Below are positions 1-8,452 of a stretch of DNA of 64,000 bases, one piece after another. Position numbers and translations under genes: made by a program. Below the pieces are notes generated by a model. It had not been told where the DNA came from, searched no databases, and was given only the letters and a program-made list of their open reading frames with translations. This stretch comes from Rhizobium album (GTDB lineage: Bacteria; Pseudomonadota; Alphaproteobacteria; Rhizobiales; Rhizobiaceae), in NCBI RefSeq assembly GCF_003122325.1, contig NZ_QFBC01000011.1, forward strand, positions 62,001-126,000, given 5' to 3'. How positions within the stretch are numbered: position 1 is the first letter of the stretch; the number at the start of each line of letters is the position of its first letter.

Positions 1-176
1 TAGGTCAGCTTGCCTTTGGCCGTTTCCAGCACATGCTCCGTCTTTACGTCGTCGGGCAGCAGGGTCAGAATGCCGCCAGCCTCCGGGGCGTCTTGCGGCC
101 CTTCCTGGGCGAGCACGGGCGGAATGGACAGAAAAACCAGAGCCGCCAGAACACAGGCGAAGCGCGAAAACAACAA
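1..176 (-). CDS. Serine carboxypeptidase-like (peptidase S10), N-terminal part only
   Basis: The first 58 codons are visible and the gene runs off the left edge. No ATG exists in frame. A TTG at 176 follows GGGAGG (190-185) at eight bases, so I take TTG as the start. The product begins with a Sec signal peptide (hydrophobic core VLAALVFLSI, cleavage after VLA-Q), followed by a segment ending LLPDDVKTEHVLETAKGKLTY. That segment resembles the start of alphaproteobacterial secreted S10 peptidases, but the catalytic Ser, Asp and His lie outside the window. The signal peptide and export are seen directly. The family is inferred from a short stretch and could be wrong. Confidence 0.5.
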   Translation of the reverse strand, partial: MLFSRFACVLAALVFLSIPPVLAQEGPQDAPEAGGILTLLPDDVKTEHVLETAKGKLT

Positions 177-259
177 GCGAAGATCCTCCCGTCGATTGAC
201 ACGAGAGACAATCTAGGGCGTCGGTGCCGGTTGTCGAAGTCAATTCCTGTTGATGGCGA

Positions 260-405
260 TCAGGCGGCCGCGCGAACCCGCAGCGGCAGAGTGTCGACGA
301 AATGGCGGACGATCCTGTTCAGTTGCTGGCGATCGACGGGAGACCTGGCCTAGATGGCAATACCTTGCGCCACCGTCAGGACCAGGCAATCGTGCCCGGA
401 TCGAC
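260..405 (-). pseudogene. Possible C-terminal remnant of a TetR-family regulator
   Basis: One minus-strand frame reads DCLVLTVAQGIAI, then a TAG, then ARSPVDRQQLNRIVRHFVDT and a short tail ending in TGA at 260. This pattern (a hydrophobic helix, QGIAI, then an amphipathic helix near the end) resembles the last two helices of TetR-family regulators. It lacks an N-terminal HTH and has an in-frame stop. It lies between the S10 gene and the end of the sugar-transport operon. The resemblance is by eye to a weakly conserved region, so chance similarity is quite possible. Confidence 0.25.
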
Positions 406-435
406 ACCCTCGCTGAAATCACCTTCGGCGGCGGC

Positions 436-1332
436 CTATTCCTTCACCGCGCCGGTCATCGACGACACATAATAATCGACGAAGAAGGAATAGAGGATGA
501 CGACCGGCAGCGAGCCGAACAGCGCCCCGGCCATCAGCGCCCCCCATTCGAACACGTCGCCGCGCACCAGTTCGGTCAGCACGCCGACCGGCACCGTCTT
601 GTTTTCCGACGACTGGATGAAGGTGAGGGCATAGATGAATTCGTTCCACGACAGGGTGAAGGCGAAGATGCCGGCGGAAATCAGCCCGGGCACCGCCAGC
701 GGCAGGATGATCTTGATCAGGATCTGCCAGCGGGTGGCGCCGTCCACCAGCGCGCTTTCCTCCAGCTCGAACGGGATGGAGCGAAAATAGCCCATCAGCA
801 GCCAGGTGCAGAACGGGATCAGGAAGGTCGGATAGGTGAAGATCAGCGCCAGCTTGGAATCGTAGATGCCGAGCTTGAAGACGATGAAGGCCAGCGGAAT
901 GAACAGGATCGACGGCGGCACCAGATAGGCGAGGAAGATCATCAGCCCGACCGGCCGCGAACCGGTGAACCGCACCCGCTCGATGGCGTAGGCGGCAAAT
1001 ACCGACGTGGCGAGCGACAGAATGGTCGATCCCACCGCGACCAGCATCGTGTTCCACAGCCAGCCCGGATAAGACGTCTCGAACAGCAGGTATTTGATGT
1101 GGTCGAGGGTCGGACTGACCACCCAGAACGGGCTGTAATTGTTGTAGTCGGTCAGCTGCGAGTTGGGCTTGATGGCAGTGATCGCCATCCAGTAGAATGG
1201 AAAGAGCAGCACGAAGACAAAAACCGCCATCGGCAGGTAGAGCAGCACGATCTTGCGCGGCAGGCGGTTGAGATAACTCATGCCCTCGGTCTTGTCGGTG
1301 AGGACATCGGGCTCGATTCTTGCGGTGGTCAT
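436..1332 (-). CDS. Sugar-type ABC transporter permease, MalG/UgpE class
   Basis: Inner-membrane subunit of a carbohydrate-type ABC importer (CUT1 family), 298 residues. Six hydrophobic segments are visible at about residues 28-50, 92-115, 128-150, 158-180, 212-232 and 262-285. The cytoplasmic EAA loop that docks on the ATPase is at about 190-210 (EESALVDGATRWQ, then PLAVPG). The ATG at 1332 follows AAGGAGGCGACG. It is the last gene of the minus-strand operon that starts at 6751 and is preceded at 16 bases by the partner permease. The substrate cannot be read from the permease; the operon enzymes suggest a sugar acid or polyol-derived compound. Confidence 0.9.
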   Translation of the reverse strand: MTTARIEPDVLTDKTEGMSYLNRLPRKIVLLYLPMAVFVFVLLFPFYWMAITAIKPNSQLTDYNNYSPFWVVSPTLDHIKYLLFETSYPGWLWNTMLVAVGSTILSLATSVFAAYAIERVRFTGSRPVGLMIFLAYLVPPSILFIPLAFIVFKLGIYDSKLALIFTYPTFLIPFCTWLLMGYFRSIPFELEESALVDGATRWQILIKIILPLAVPGLISAGIFAFTLSWNEFIYALTFIQSSENKTVPVGVLTELVRGDVFEWGALMAGALFGSLPVVILYSFFVDYYVSSMTGAVKE

Positions 1333-1348
1333 CGTCGCCTCCTTGATG

Positions 1349-2275
1349 TCAATCCTGCCCGCCCTGCTGCCATTTGCGGCGCTGCAGACCGAAAAAGCTG
1401 AACATGATGGCGGCGAGCAGGAAGGGGATCATCGCGACGGCAATCGCCGCGCCTTCACCCAGCTGGCCGCCGGGAATGCCGCGCTGGAACGACAGCGTGG
1501 CCATGAGATGGGTGGCGTTCACCGGTCCGCCTTTGGTTAGCACGTAGATCAGCTGGAAATCGGTGAAGGTGAACAGCACCGAAAAGGTCATGACCACGGC
1601 GATGATCGGCGTCAGCATCGGTAGCGTTACATGGCGGAACCGCTGCCAGTTGGTGGCGCCGTCGAGCGAGGCGGCCTCCTGCAACGAGGCGGGAATGGTC
1701 TGCAGCCCGGCGAGCAGCGAGATGGCGACGAAAGGAATGCCGCGCCAGACATTGGCGGCAATCACCGACAGGCGCGCATTGACGGCGTCGCCGAGAAAAT
1801 TGATCGGCTGGCTGATGAGCCCGAGCTGCATCAGCGACCAGGAAATGATGGAAAATTGCGCATCGTAGATCCACCAGAAGGCGAGGCCCGACAGCACGGT
1901 CGGCACCACCCAGGGCAGCAGGACGATCGCCCGGAAGAAGGATTTCCACGGCAGATGTTCGTTCAGCAGCAGCGCCAGCCAGAGGCCGAGCGCAAATTTC
2001 AGGACCGAGGCGACGAAGGTATAGATCAAGGTGTTGAAGACGGAGAGCCAGAAGACCGAATCCCTGGCGAGAAACTCGTAGTTTTCCAGCCCGATGAAGA
2101 TCCCGTCCCGGCCTATGCGGGTATCGGTGAAACCGAGCCAGACGCCGAGGCCGAGCGGATAGGTGAGAAAACAGACGAGGAACACCGCTGACGGCACCAT
2201 GAACAGCAAGCCGACGACGTTGTTGTTCTGCATTAGCGATGCGATCGGCCCGCGGGACGAGGACACGGTTGACAT
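1349..2275 (-). CDS. Sugar-type ABC transporter permease, MalF/UgpA class
   Basis: Membrane partner of the downstream permease, 308 residues with six predicted TM segments. It has the usual short cytoplasmic N-terminus (first TM about residues 20-43) and the EAA loop at about 190-212 (EAASLDGATNWQRF, then TLPMLTP). I chose ATG 2275 over the longer frame because GGAGGTGCTT lies directly before it. The short N-terminus without an extra TM pair argues for the UgpA type rather than the long MalF type. It lies 94 bases after the binding-protein gene, consistent with one transcript. Confidence 0.9.
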   Translation of the reverse strand: MSTVSSSRGPIASLMQNNNVVGLLFMVPSAVFLVCFLTYPLGLGVWLGFTDTRIGRDGIFIGLENYEFLARDSVFWLSVFNTLIYTFVASVLKFALGLWLALLLNEHLPWKSFFRAIVLLPWVVPTVLSGLAFWWIYDAQFSIISWSLMQLGLISQPINFLGDAVNARLSVIAANVWRGIPFVAISLLAGLQTIPASLQEAASLDGATNWQRFRHVTLPMLTPIIAVVMTFSVLFTFTDFQLIYVLTKGGPVNATHLMATLSFQRGIPGGQLGEGAAIAVAMIPFLLAAIMFSFFGLQRRKWQQGGQD

Positions 2276-2369
2276 AAGCACCTCCGGCTTGGTGGGCGGC
2301 AGGCCCCGGGCTGAAATCCGGGGTTTGCATCGGCGGGAGCGTTTCTCCCGCCGATGCCATGTGAGAATG

Positions 2370-3677
2370 TCAGACGCGATAATAGCGGTTGGCGCGCCGT
2401 TCGGCCTCCGCCATCGCCTCTTCCGGCGTCATCTGGCCGGTGACGGCGACCGCGAACATGTCGACGAGCACGTAGTCGGCCATGGTGCCGGCCGAAGCGT
2501 AACCCAGCGGGCCGGCATAACCGTTCGGCCGCAGTGTTTCCGAAGCGCGGGCATAAGGCGCGTGGATCGGATCGGCGGTCCATACCGGGTTGCTGGCAAA
2601 TGCCTTGAGCGGCTGGCAGCAATAGGCGCTGGCCCCCTCGATCCAGGCGTTCATCTGGTCGGCTTCCATCATGAACTTGATGTAGGCCTTCGCCGCCTCG
2701 GGATATTTCGTGTGGTTGAACAGGAGCAGAGAACTCGTCTGGTGCAGTTCGATGCTCTGGCCGACGGGGCCGATCGGGAAGTTGGTGGTGCGGATATCGG
2801 CGGCGATCTCGGCGAGCGCCGGGTCCTTCTTCGCGGCGTAGTAGACCGAGACGCCGTTGGCGATCAGCGATACCTGGCCGGCCAGGAAGGCGCGGTTGTT
2901 GTTGATATCCTGCCAGCTTTCCGTGCCGGGAATGAAGGTTTCGTAAAGCGCCTTGGCATAGTTGATCGCCGCCAGCGTTTCCGGACTGTTGATGACGACC
3001 TTGCCGCCTTCGTCGACCATCTTGCCGCCGTGGCTCCAGAGCAGCCAGTGGGCATAGTTGTTGCCGTCGCCGACAGCCTTGCCGTGCGGGAAGCCCGCCG
3101 GCGTGCCCTTGGCCTTCATCGCCTTGCAGAGCTCCAGGAAGCCGGCGGTATCCTTGGGGAACTCGCTGAAACCGGCTGCCTTCATATGGCTGTCGCGATA
3201 GACGACGGCGTTGCCGATCGCCGTCAGCGGCATGGCGATAAACTTGTCGTCGCGCGTGGCATAACCGCGGGCGCCGTCATACCAGCCGCCATAGTTGTCG
3301 CCGAGGTAGTTGGCGAGATCGGTGAGGTCGACGAGCTTGTCGGGATACTGGTGCGCATCGTCGAACCAGCACATCACCATGTCCGGGCCGGAACCGACAT
3401 TGGCGGCAACCGCGGCCTTGGGGCGGATGTCCTCCCAGCTTTCCTTGTCGACGCGGACGTCGACGCCCGTCGCCTGCGTGAACTTGGCGGTGTTGGCGAG
3501 CCAGGCGTCCTCGTCGCCCTTGACGAAGGGCGTCCAGCGCAGAAGCCTGAGGCTGGCGCCGGATTCCGGCGTATAGGTGGGTTCGGCCGCCTGGGCGAAG
3601 GTCGGGCGCATGCCGAGGCCGGCCATGCCGGCCAGGCCGGCCGACGCCGCGAGAAAATTGCGTCTTTTGATGCTCAT
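2370..3677 (-). CDS. Extracellular solute-binding protein, family 1, of the sugar-type ABC importer
   Basis: Periplasmic binding protein of 435 residues. The N-terminus carries a twin-arginine-type signal (IKRRNFLAAS, then a hydrophobic stretch and TFAQA), so Tat export is likely. The mature part has the SBP_bac_1 layout, with LRLLRWTPF near the start and MKAKGTPAGFP and WSHGGKMVDEGG in the middle. The tail TPEEAMAEAERRANRYY is typical of this group. I chose ATG 3677 rather than the preceding GTG because AAGGAGG sits 6-7 bases upstream. It lies between the ATPase gene and the permeases. A ligand cannot be assigned. Confidence 0.9.
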   Translation of the reverse strand: MSIKRRNFLAASAGLAGMAGLGMRPTFAQAAEPTYTPESGASLRLLRWTPFVKGDEDAWLANTAKFTQATGVDVRVDKESWEDIRPKAAVAANVGSGPDMVMCWFDDAHQYPDKLVDLTDLANYLGDNYGGWYDGARGYATRDDKFIAMPLTAIGNAVVYRDSHMKAAGFSEFPKDTAGFLELCKAMKAKGTPAGFPHGKAVGDGNNYAHWLLWSHGGKMVDEGGKVVINSPETLAAINYAKALYETFIPGTESWQDINNNRAFLAGQVSLIANGVSVYYAAKKDPALAEIAADIRTTNFPIGPVGQSIELHQTSSLLLFNHTKYPEAAKAYIKFMMEADQMNAWIEGASAYCCQPLKAFASNPVWTADPIHAPYARASETLRPNGYAGPLGYASAGTMADYVLVDMFAVAVTGQMTPEEAMAEAERRANRYYRV

Positions 3678-3833
3678 CACACTCCTCCTTGGAAAGCGGG
3701 ACTTTTTTCCTGCATTCGCTCCCGCACGACGAATGCGGCATGGAGACTTCCGGCGGGCCGGATGTCCCGTTCCGATGGCATGTCCGAAAGAGCCTCCTCA
3801 CTTGCTCCTTGCCGCACGCCGCCGGGCATGATG

Positions 3834-4901
3834 TCAGCCGGTCAGGCGCAGGCCCGTTTCGGCATCGAAGAGATGCACGTGGCCGGCATCGATCGAGAGG
3901 TGGATCATATCACCGGGCCGCGCCTGTATGCGTTCGCGGAAGACGCAGGTGACGTCTGTGCCGCCGAGGCGGACCACCATCTGCGTTTCGTAGCCGGTCG
4001 GCTCGATCACCGCCACTTGCGCCGGCAGGCCGGCAGGGTCCAGCCGCATGTATTCGGGGCGAAGCCCGTAGACCAGGTTTTTCCCCTGCGCTTCTTTTGG
4101 CGGGTTAGAGACCGGCAGGCGGGTATTGTCGGCTGCGACGAAAGCGGTGGGATCGTCGTTGTCCAACCTCCCCTTGATCATGTTCATCGCCGGCGAGCCG
4201 ATGAAACCGGCGACGAACAGGTTTGTCGGCCGGTCGTAGAGGTCCAGCGGCGCGCCGACCTGCTCGACGATCCCGTCATGCATGACAACGATCTTGTCGG
4301 CCATGGTCATCGCCTCGATCTGGTCGTGGGTGACGTAGACGGTCGTCGTCTTCAGCCGCTGGTGCAGCTCCTTGATTTCCGAGCGCATGGCGACGCGCAG
4401 CTTGGCGTCGAGGTTCGACAGGGGTTCGTCGAACAGGAAGACCTGCGGATCGCGCACGATCGCCCGGCCCATGGCGACGCGCTGGCGCTGGCCGCCCGAC
4501 AGCTGGCGGGGATAACGGTCGAGCAGCTTGGTCAGGCCGAGGATTTCGGCCGCTGCCTGCACGCGCCGGTCCATGTCCGCCTTGTCGGCATTCTTGAGCA
4601 TCAGCGAGAAGGCCATGTTCTTGGCGACGGTCATATGCGGATAAAGCGCATAGTTCTGGAACACCATGGCGATGTCGCGGTCTTTCGGCGGCAGGCTGTT
4701 CACCACCTGGCTGCCGATGCGGATTTCGCCGGCAGAAATGTTCTCCAGCCCGGCGAGCATCCTGAGCAGCGTCGATTTTCCGCAGCCGGAGGGGCCGACG
4801 AGAATGACGAACTCGCCATCGGCGATGTCGATATCGACGCCCTTTATGACCGGAAAGGCGCCAAACGATTTCCTGACATCGACGAACTCAACGCCTGCCA
4901 T
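3834..4901 (-). CDS. ABC transporter ATPase, MalK/UgpC class
   Basis: ATP-hydrolysing subunit of the importer, 355 residues from ATG 4901, which is preceded by GGGAGGATTTTGC. Motifs in order are Walker A GPSGCGKST (36-44), Q-loop FQNYALYPHM (81-90), signature LSGGQ (134-138), Walker B FLFDEP (155-160) and the switch H in YVTHDQIEAM. The region from about 240 on is the regulatory OB (TOBE) domain typical of MalK/UgpC ATPases. The order ATPase, binding protein, two permeases is one transport operon. MalK-like ATPases sometimes serve several importers. Confidence 0.93.
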   Translation of the reverse strand: MAGVEFVDVRKSFGAFPVIKGVDIDIADGEFVILVGPSGCGKSTLLRMLAGLENISAGEIRIGSQVVNSLPPKDRDIAMVFQNYALYPHMTVAKNMAFSLMLKNADKADMDRRVQAAAEILGLTKLLDRYPRQLSGGQRQRVAMGRAIVRDPQVFLFDEPLSNLDAKLRVAMRSEIKELHQRLKTTTVYVTHDQIEAMTMADKIVVMHDGIVEQVGAPLDLYDRPTNLFVAGFIGSPAMNMIKGRLDNDDPTAFVAADNTRLPVSNPPKEAQGKNLVYGLRPEYMRLDPAGLPAQVAVIEPTGYETQMVVRLGGTDVTCVFRERIQARPGDMIHLSIDAGHVHLFDAETGLRLTG

Positions 4902-4992
4902 GCAAAATCCTCCCATTCTCGCGCTTTACGTCGTCCAGCCGTTCCGGCGGCGTTCTCCCTTGCCTTGTCCGGAACCGCGTGACGGTCGCTTC

Positions 4993-5766
4993 TTATCCCC
5001 TGCCGACCAGGGGCATCTTGGTCGCCATGACGGTCATCGTCAGCACGTTCGCATCCAGCGGTAGGCTCGCCATGTAGACGACGGCGCGGGCGACATGCTC
5101 GACGGCGATGGTCGGTTCGCTGGCGATCTCGCCATTGGCCTGCAGCACGCCGGAACTCATCTTTGCCGTCATTTCCGTGGCGGCGTTGCCGATGTCGATC
5201 TGGCCGCAGGCGATATCGTATTTGCGTCCGTCGAGCGCCGTCGATTTCGTCAGGCCGGTGATGGCGTGCTTGGTCGCGGTATAGGGGGCCGAATTCGGTC
5301 GCGGCGTCGTCGCCGAGATCGACCCGTTGTTGATGATGCGGCCGCCGCGGGGTGTCTGCGATTTCATCAGACGGAATGCCTGCTGGGTGCAGAAGAAGGC
5401 GCCGGTGAGATTGGCCGCGACCACGCTGTTCCATTGTTCGGCCGTCAGATCCTCCAGCGGGATAGGCGGCGCGCCGGAACCGGCATTGTTGACGAGCAGG
5501 TCGAGGCGGCCGAATTCTTCGGCGATGGCGCTAAAAAGCGCTGCGACCTGATCGGCCGCGCCGACATCGCATATCTTGGCGTGGGCCAGTCCGCCGGCTG
5601 CCTTCATCTCCGTGACGGCGGCCTCCAGGACATCGGCGCGGCGGCCGGTGATGATGACCGTATATCCTTCGGCACTCAGTGCCGTGGCGATGCCGCGGCC
5701 GACGCCCGTGCCGCCGCCGGTTACCAGAGCGATGCGACCCTTGCCGCCTTTTTCCATGTCAGCCAT
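4993..5766 (-). CDS. Short-chain dehydrogenase/reductase (classical SDR)
   Basis: NAD(P)-dependent oxidoreductase of 257 residues. It shows the Rossmann motif TGGGTGVG (16-23), NNAG (93-96), and the catalytic Ser149, Tyr162 and Lys166 in the YxxxK arrangement (PYTATKH). The ATG at 5766 overlaps the stop of the preceding dehydrogenase gene by eight bases, indicating translational coupling; a second ATG at 5757 is possible. Position between a tetronate-type dehydrogenase and the ABC importer suggests that it oxidises an imported sugar acid or polyol. The exact substrate is not visible. Confidence 0.88.
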   Translation of the reverse strand: MADMEKGGKGRIALVTGGGTGVGRGIATALSAEGYTVIITGRRADVLEAAVTEMKAAGGLAHAKICDVGAADQVAALFSAIAEEFGRLDLLVNNAGSGAPPIPLEDLTAEQWNSVVAANLTGAFFCTQQAFRLMKSQTPRGGRIINNGSISATTPRPNSAPYTATKHAITGLTKSTALDGRKYDIACGQIDIGNAATEMTAKMSSGVLQANGEIASEPTIAVEHVARAVVYMASLPLDANVLTMTVMATKMPLVGRG

Positions 5767-6751
5767 GCCAGACCTTTCCGCCGAGTTCGTCTTCGATATG
5801 AATGCGGATGATCTCATCGAAGTCGGTCTCGGCAACAAATCCCAGTTCGCGGGCACGCCGGGCGTCGAAATCCGTCGCCCAGCCGGAAACGATCTTGCGG
5901 ATGACGGCATCCGGTTCCCGGCGGATCAGCTTGACGGCCTTGGGGCCGGCGATACGGCCGAGCGCCTCGATCTCCTCGCCGACGAGGGCCGAAAGGCCGG
6001 GCATGGTCAATGTCCGGCGCGGGCCGATCCGGCTCGTGTCCATCCGGGCGGCGTGAACGAAGAAACCGACGGCGGCGCGCGGGCTGGCGAACCAGTGGCG
6101 GACGGTGTCGTCCACCGGCAGAACCGCTTCCAGGCCGGACAGCGGCTCGCGCAGGATGTTGGAAAAGAAACCGGAGGCGGCCTTGTTGGGTTTTCCGGGA
6201 CGGATGCAGATGGTCGGCAGGCGAATGCCGATGCCGTCGAAAATGCCCCTGCGGCTGTAGTCGGCAAGCAGCAGTTCGGAAATCGCCTTCTGCGTGCCAT
6301 AACTCGTCAGCGGCGTTGTGAAGAATTCGTCGCCGATCTTTTCCGGGAAAGGTTCGCCGAATACGGCGATGGAGGAGGCAAAGATCAGACGGGGACGATA
6401 GGGCTCCTGCTTCGCCTCGTTGCGGATCGCATCGAACAGCGATCGCGTGCCATCGAGGTTGATGCGATATCCCTTGTCGAAATCGGCCTCTGCTTCGCCG
6501 GAAACGATGGCGGCCAGATGGAAGATCACGTCCGGTCGCGATGCGATGAGGCTTGCCGCAACGCCTTCATCCGCAAGATCTGCGGCCAAAGCGTGCGAGA
6601 TCGATGCGAGGCCAGCCGGTATCGGCGGCTCGATGACATCGACAAGCGTCAGCTGTTCGATCCCCCGCCCCAGCGCCTCGCTGTCGAGGGCAAGTTTTTC
6701 CACCAGTTTGCGGCCGATCATGCCAGCCGCGCCGATTACCATAACACGCAA
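5759..6751 (-). CDS. denD: NAD-dependent epimerase/dehydratase-family dehydrogenase, D-erythronate dehydrogenase (DenD)-like
   Basis: Extended-SDR enzyme of 330 residues with GAAGMIG (7-13) for NAD and Ser126/127, Tyr151 and Lys155 as catalytic set. Blocks such as [46 protein letters not shown] and [12 protein letters not shown] recall DenD, which oxidises D-erythronate at C2 in tetronate catabolism. The start is a TTG at 6751; GGGAGGG lies nine bases upstream and no better ATG exists before the glycine loop. It is the first gene of the operon with the SDR and importer. The usual DenD partners (kinase, isomerase) are absent, so the exact sugar acid may differ. Confidence 0.75.
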   Translation of the reverse strand: MRVMVIGAAGMIGRKLVEKLALDSEALGRGIEQLTLVDVIEPPIPAGLASISHALAADLADEGVAASLIASRPDVIFHLAAIVSGEAEADFDKGYRINLDGTRSLFDAIRNEAKQEPYRPRLIFASSIAVFGEPFPEKIGDEFFTTPLTSYGTQKAISELLLADYSRRGIFDGIGIRLPTICIRPGKPNKAASGFFSNILREPLSGLEAVLPVDDTVRHWFASPRAAVGFFVHAARMDTSRIGPRRTLTMPGLSALVGEEIEALGRIAGPKAVKLIRREPDAVIRKIVSGWATDFDARRARELGFVAETDFDEIIRIHIEDELGGKVWHG

Positions 6752-7077
6752 ACGCAGACGCCCTCCCGCACCGATTTCATGTCCCGCCAGCCTGTGGAGC
6801 GTCCGGTTTTTTCATTCCGCCTGTTTTGGCTGGAAGATGACGCCATCCTATATACTGGTTGGTCCACCAGATCAGTTCAGGCCGGATGCGTCAAGGGAGC
6901 TTGGATATTGCGATGCATTAAAAAGTGTATGCGGCGCGGCATTGCAAGGAGGCCGTGTTCCTCCGGAGGTCGGACGGCGTCTGACGCGAGCCGCCGTGCT
7001 TGCCAACCCCGTCCGCAACGCATAGTTTTTCTGCAGGAGATGCGTCTGGGAGAGGAGTGCCGGGCGCTGCGATAGGG
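6752..7077. other. Intergenic region between divergent denD operon and cox cluster
   Basis: This 326-base gap separates the minus-strand denD operon from the plus-strand MHYT/LytTR gene, so it must hold both promoters. It contains one clear palindrome (listed separately at 6855-6870). The short frames across it have no family features. I see no convincing sigma-70 promoter pair for the cox side. GGGAGAGGAG at 7048-7056 is too far from the chosen start at 7078 to act as its ribosome binding site. Confidence 0.5.
6855..6870. promoter_or_regulatory. Palindrome, probable GntR-type operator of the denD operon
   Basis: CTGGTTGGTCCACCAG is an almost perfect inverted repeat with outer arms CTGGT and ACCAG. 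TGGT/ACCA half-sites are typical of FCD-type GntR regulators of sugar-acid operons. It lies about 105 bases before the TTG start of the denD-like gene. No regulator for this operon is present in the window. The assignment is inferred from symmetry and position only. Confidence 0.35.
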
Positions 7078-8304
7078 ATGTTTGCTGGACACGACCCATT
7101 TCTGGTGGCGCTTTCGGTCGCCGTTGCCGTGCTGGGCGGTTATACGGGTTTTGGCCTTGCCGCGCGTATTCGCGTCATACCCACCGCCAGCCGTCGCCTG
7201 CTTCTGACCGGGGCGGCGGCCTTTCTGGCCGTCGGCATCTGGACGATGCATTTCATCGGCATGCTGGCGGCGCCGATCCCCCTCGACGGCGCCTATCTGG
7301 TGCTGCCGACCTTCGTGTCCTTCCTCATCTGTGCGCTGGTCGTCGGGATTTCGCTGTTTTTCGTCAGTATCGGCGAGCCGTCGACGGCGCGGGTGCTGGC
7401 TTCGGCGGTGCTGCTCGGCGTGGGAATCATCCTGATGCATTATGTCGGCATCCATGGTCTCCAGGGGCATTTCGTCATCGTCCATGATGACAGGATGATC
7501 GCCCTTTCCGTCGTCGTGGCGCTCTGTTCCGCCTATGGCGGGCTGCGCATCTATCTGGCGCGCCAGGGAGGATTGCGTCTGGCGCTGAGCGCGCTTGCCT
7601 TCGGCATCGCCGTTTCCGGCATGCATTATACCGCCATGTACGGCATGCACTTCGAAGTGCCGGCCGGCGGCCAGCCGATGCAGCATCATGCGATGGCGGG
7701 CGGCCTGGTCGCCTCGTCGCAGGTCCTTGCCATCATCGTCGCTTTTCTCTGTTTTCTCATTGCTGCGGGTTTTCTCCTGTTCCTCGTTCCCGAGGCCAGG
7801 CCGCGCCTGCCGTCGGCAGGTCTCGGATTTCCGGCGATGGCGCCACCGGCCCTGACGGCGGGGGAAGGGGAGGGGAGTGTCTCAGCGCTGCCGACCGAGC
7901 GTGAAAAGACCGTGCGGCCTGCCGTGGCGAAGATCCCGGTCGAAGGCGCCGATGGCACGCATTTCGTCGATGCTGTCGATGTGCGCAGCGTCCGCGCCGA
8001 TGCCCATTACACGCTGATTCACGACGGCTGTCGCGACCGCATGTGTCCCTGGTCGATCTCGGAAGCCGAGGCGCAATTGTCGCCGGCGACCTTCATGCGC
8101 GTCCATCGCAGCCACATCGTCGCGCTGCCGCATATCAGCTTCATCCGCAAGGAAGGCGATGGCGCGGTCGTCGAGCTCGACGGCCAGGCGCCGCATGTCG
8201 TTCCCGTCAGCCGGGCGAAGATCGCCGAGCTGAAAAGCAGGCTCGGCCTGGCCCGCAAGGGGGCGACAGCAACAGCGGATCGCGAAATGGGTCATCCCTC
8301 CTGA
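7078..8304 (+). CDS. MHYT sensor domain fused to LytTR DNA-binding domain, CoxC/CoxH-like
   Basis: A 408-residue membrane protein. The first 240 residues have six to seven TM helices with three MHYT-type motifs (WTMHFIGM, LMHYVGIH, MHYTAMYG), proposed in the family to bind metal and sense diatomic gases. A charged linker leads to a C-terminal LytTR domain from about residue 308 (VRADAHYTLIHDG, FMRVHRSHIV, VPVSRAKI). This MHYT-LytTR layout is that of CoxC and CoxH of the Oligotropha CO dehydrogenase cluster, and the gene sits immediately before coxM. A CO-responsive regulator is the natural inference. The start is uncertain: ATG 7078 has a weak RBS, and GTG 7057 is an alternative. Confidence 0.82.
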   Translation: MFAGHDPFLVALSVAVAVLGGYTGFGLAARIRVIPTASRRLLLTGAAAFLAVGIWTMHFIGMLAAPIPLDGAYLVLPTFVSFLICALVVGISLFFVSIGEPSTARVLASAVLLGVGIILMHYVGIHGLQGHFVIVHDDRMIALSVVVALCSAYGGLRIYLARQGGLRLALSALAFGIAVSGMHYTAMYGMHFEVPAGGQPMQHHAMAGGLVASSQVLAIIVAFLCFLIAAGFLLFLVPEARPRLPSAGLGFPAMAPPALTAGEGEGSVSALPTEREKTVRPAVAKIPVEGADGTHFVDAVDVRSVRADAHYTLIHDGCRDRMCPWSISEAEAQLSPATFMRVHRSHIVALPHISFIRKEGDGAVVELDGQAPHVVPVSRAKIAELKSRLGLARKGATATADREMGHPS

Positions 8305-8328
8305 CGCAATTGGTGCGCTGAAAACCGC

Positions 8329-8359
8329 ATTTCGTGCGAAATCCCGCGCCTCGTGAGGC
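8329..8359. promoter_or_regulatory. Two adjacent inverted repeats upstream of coxM
   Basis: ATTTCG-TG-CGAAAT (8329-8342) and GCCTC-GT-GAGGC (8348-8359) are perfect inverted repeats with two-base spacers. They lie in the 148-base gap between the MHYT/LytTR gene and coxM. No T-run follows, so they are not an obvious terminator. They could be operator sites for the cox operon or an mRNA processing structure. Confidence 0.3.
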
Positions 8360-8452
8360 CTTGCGGGCTCACATCTTGAACGTCGGGCTCGGCGGGATGA
8401 ACCTTTCCGAACCGCTCCGCCCAGACGCCGGCGAGCGGTGGGAGGAGGATCC

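Noticed and set aside
2163-4982. 939-codon plus-strand frame across the binding-protein and ATPase genes
   Set aside because: It runs antisense to two clear genes and has no family motif, so it is a codon-bias artefact.
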